Assembly: GCA_016207465.1 (NCBI GenBank)
Contig: JACQPP010000124.1
Span: 1-14,002, forward strand
Origin: Methanobacteriota archaeon
GTDB lineage: Archaea > Halobacteriota > Syntropharchaeia > JACQPP01
Direction of reading: 5' to 3'
Length of the DNA: 14,002 nt
Shown here: in pieces, positions 12,619-14,002 of the stretch
Position numbering within the stretch: the first letter of the stretch is position 1
How the letters are laid out: each line of letters starts with the position of its first letter
The notes under the pieces: generated by a model
Database searches by the model: none
Seen by the model: only the letters and a program-made list of their open reading frames with translations
Told to the model about the DNA's origin: nothing
Translations under genes and position numbers: made by a program

Positions 12619-13656
12619 ATGGCGCGGGAAGCCCTCCTCCTACTGGGACTCCTTCTCCTCTCCGCGTCTGCGGCCGCCTCCTCCCTCCCCGGGGAGGTTC
12701 GTGTGCTGGTGGTCCTTGCCTCCCCCTCCGACCTCTACGAGCCCTCCCTCGGCAGGCCAAGCCCCGCGCTGGTGGACCCCTGGTATGGGGACCACGGCGC
12801 GGAGTGGTTCCGGGAGGTCCTCGCCCCCAGGCTGACGTGGTATATGGACTCTCTCACCTACGGGCGGGTGAAGTTGGAGGTGGAGACCACCGGCTGGCTG
12901 CGGCTCCCCCTGCCCCTGCGCTCCCCCGGCTCCATCTCCTACATGGACAGCCGGGACCTCTGGGTCCAGCAGGCGCTCCAGGCCGCCGAGAAGAGGATGA
13001 CGGCTCCGGTGGATGTGGTCGTGGTGGTGGACCCCACCAGCCCCTACGACCCGAGGTTCCAGGACGTGTGGTCAAGGAGCCCAGGATACGGGTGGTTCCA
13101 GCCCCAGTGCCGGGGGGCCATGGCCTGCATCGTGACGGGGACATTTTACGGGGGCAACGGCTATGCGCGGGACCCCGAGGGGGTGATGGTGCGCATCCTG
13201 GCCCACGAGCTCGCCCACTACCTCGACTACCGGGGCCGGGGCCGCTACACCCTGTTGGACAACCAGGGGGAGGAGTTCAGCCTGATGGGGCGGGCCTACA
13301 GCGGGGAGCCCTTGCTGGACCCGGTGAACGAGGAACGCCTCCTGGGGAGCCGCCCGCGCAGTCTGGGCCGGGCGCGGGGAGAAGTCACCCTGGAGCCCCG
13401 GGAGAACGGGCAGGGGCGGAGCCTCCGGTTCGCCGGGGACAAGGACTATCTCCTGGAATACCGGCTCCAGCAGATTCCCGGGGCGGAGCCCCGCCCTGCT
13501 GTCCTCGTGTGGAGCCTGGGGCAGGGGGCGGGGGGCGAGACCCTGTCCCTGGAGCACCGGTTCCAGGGGCCCGGGGAGGCCGAGGTCGGCGGCCTTCGCG
13601 TGCGCCTTGCCTCGATGGGCCCCGGGGGGGCCCGCGTCTCCCTGGCCTCTGCGTAA
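12619..13656 (+). CDS. Secreted M6-like (immune inhibitor A type) metalloprotease
   Basis: This 345-residue exported protein has a signal peptide at 1-21 (AREALLLLGLLLLSASAAAS). Residues 27-90 resemble the M6 family N-terminal part: VRVLVVLASPSD, then WYMDSLTYGRVKLEVETTGW, the usual 'small-domain plus YGK..GW' region. The zinc site HELAHYLDY has H196, E197 and H200, and FSLMG at 220-224 gives a Met-turn. The standard M6 continuation HExxHxxGLPD is not present; D203 or a later acidic residue would have to be the third ligand, which is atypical. The last approximately 100 residues are beta-rich (LRFAGDKDYLLEYRLQQ...) and end without an anchor, so the protein may be released. I chose ATG 12619 because it begins the signal peptide and follows a Shine-Dalgarno in unit copy B; the frame is open to 12565. 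The stop TAA lies within a half copy of the CGCAGAT repeat. Confidence 0.85.
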   Translation: MAREALLLLGLLLLSASAAASSLPGEVRVLVVLASPSDLYEPSLGRPSPALVDPWYGDHGAEWFREVLAPRLTWYMDSLTYGRVKLEVETTGWLRLPLPLRSPGSISYMDSRDLWVQQALQAAEKRMTAPVDVVVVVDPTSPYDPRFQDVWSRSPGYGWFQPQCRGAMACIVTGTFYGGNGYARDPEGVMVRILAHELAHYLDYRGRGRYTLLDNQGEEFSLMGRAYSGEPLLDPVNEERLLGSRPRSLGRARGEVTLEPRENGQGRSLRFAGDKDYLLEYRLQQIPGAEPRPAVLVWSLGQGAGGETLSLEHRFQGPGEAEVGGLRVRLASMGPGGARVSLASA

Positions 13657-13670
13657 TCTGTGGATAAACT
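13647..13670 (+). repeat. Half CGCAGAT-type repeat (right arm only)
   Basis: This 24-nt stretch, containing CTGCGTAATCTGTGGATAAA, matches the right arm and flank of copy 2 (7936-7959) with two differences, including the trailing AAACT. No left arm is present. It overlaps the last codons and TAA stop of the M6-like protease. Confidence 0.75.
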
Positions 13671-13671
13671 C

Positions 13672-13735
13672 CGGAACCGGTTGCGCCGTGTTTCACCGGA
13701 ATCTCCATCCCCTGTTTCCGCGGAGTGCTCTCCAG
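13672..13735 (+). repeat. Repeated intergenic unit, copy C
   Basis: Head CGGAACCGGTTGCG, 19 nt spacer, tail CCATCCCCTGTTTCCGCGG then AGTGCTCTCC. It keeps GGAG and the CTCC partner, but the start position holds GTG (13736) rather than ATG. It begins 15 nt after the stop codon of the M6-like protease. Confidence 0.75.
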
Positions 13736-13864
13736 GTGGAAGTCCGAGACGGACACGCCATCCTCGGGGCCCGGAGGCCGGGGCGCATCTTCCCCAACCT
13801 CCCCCAACATCCCTCTGCCGCCAGGTCCCGGGGATTCTTTCTTCTGTTGTCTGCGGTCCCTTGA
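13736..13864 (+). CDS. Small open frame after unit copy C, doubtful
   Basis: A 42-codon frame starts with GTG placed where the unit delivers its start codon, about 9 nt after GGAG. The predicted peptide (VEVRDGHAILGARRPGRIFP then a hydrophobic end RGFFLLLSAVP) has no signal peptide at its N-terminus and no recognised family. Its TGA stop is the second to fourth base of the next unit's TTGAAATCC head, just as the receiver stop is in copy A. It may be a real small gene, a decayed remnant, or chance. Confidence 0.22.
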   Translation: MEVRDGHAILGARRPGRIFPNLPQHPSAARSRGFFLLLSAVP

Positions 13865-13924
13865 AATCCGTTGCATCTTTTCTCCACCCAATCTGCATCC
13901 TGCGTTTCTGCCCAGGGCCTGTTG
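13862..13924 (+). repeat. Repeated intergenic unit, copy D (leader of the exported protein at the window end)
   Basis: Head TGAAATCCGTTGCA, 19 nt spacer, tail GCATCCTGCGTTTCTGCCC then AGGGCCTGTTG, ending directly at ATG 13925. It is the most diverged copy, but the spacing is identical to copy B (63 nt in total). Confidence 0.68.
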
Positions 13925-14002
13925 ATGACGCGCACAAGCCTGTGGTCTTTCCGCGTTCTGTGTCTGCTGGTTCTCCTGCTGGCGGCGGGGGCCCGGGGGG
14001 AA
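13925..14002 (+). CDS. Exported protein, 5' end only (runs off the window)
   Basis: Only 26 codons are in the window. They encode a textbook signal peptide: basic start MTRTSLWSFR, hydrophobic core VLCLLVLLLAA, then GARGE. The end of the signal resembles that of the matrixin-like protease at the other end of the window (ASGARGA versus AAGARGE). The mature protein is not visible, so no function can be given. The start is fixed by the unit copy D leader and the signal peptide. Confidence 0.75.
   Translation, partial: MTRTSLWSFRVLCLLVLLLAAGARGE

Noticed and set aside
12519..13667. Alternative plus-strand frame over the M6-like protease
   Set aside because: The other frame has a signal peptide, HExxH and a Met-turn; this one is Gly/Pro/Arg-rich only.
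1..14002. tRNA or rRNA genes
   Set aside because: No stretch showed a T-loop GGTTCGAATCC-type motif with matching acceptor and anticodon stems outside coding sequence, and no rRNA-like conserved blocks were seen.

Overview
The window is very GC-rich (roughly two thirds or more by eye) and looks archaeal. It encodes 4-phosphopantoate--beta-alanine ligase, a CoA enzyme found essentially only in archaea. It also has a response regulator with a DUF835-like domain and a winged helix, a secreted protease ending in a PGF-CTERM-like tail, a ribbon-helix-helix regulator, and isolated AT-rich TATA-like boxes about 25-35 nt upstream of start codons. A high-GC member of the Thermoplasmatota or a related euryarchaeal lineage would fit. 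That placement is inference.

Left part (1-6320). A secreted matrixin-like protease (minus) and a membrane-anchored esterase of the PHB-depolymerase/feruloyl-esterase type (plus) diverge from one short AT-rich box. The esterase meets an aconitase tail to tail with a 2-nt gap. Upstream of the aconitase on the same strand lie a DoxX-like membrane protein and an aldehyde dehydrogenase whose stop codon abuts the DoxX start. The aldehyde dehydrogenase shares a second divergent TATA box with the next gene.

Middle (6320-8935). A one-helix membrane protein with a SHOCT-like C-terminus is followed by the CoA-biosynthesis ligase. A ribbon-helix-helix regulator and a small coiled-coil protein lie on the minus strand. 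Imperfect palindromes built from a CGCAGAT-type motif flank the ligase; one supplies its last codons and stop.

Right part (8936-14002). This is a signalling and secretion region. A membrane histidine kinase and a REC-REC-DUF835-wHTH regulator form a minus-strand pair, and a single-domain receiver diverges from them. Next come an M6-like secreted metalloprotease and the first 26 codons of another exported protein. The region carries a family of 14-bp palindromes related to TGAAACCGGTTTCA. It also carries a 62-64 bp unit present four times, always on the plus strand, with a fixed internal layout. Two copies end exactly at the start codons of signal-peptide proteins. The working hypothesis is a local regulon in which the two-component system, or another HTH protein, controls secreted proteins through this unit. 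The repeats are visible in the sequence; the regulatory link is inference.

Long open frames on the opposite strand of most genes are composition artefacts of the high GC content and are not annotated.
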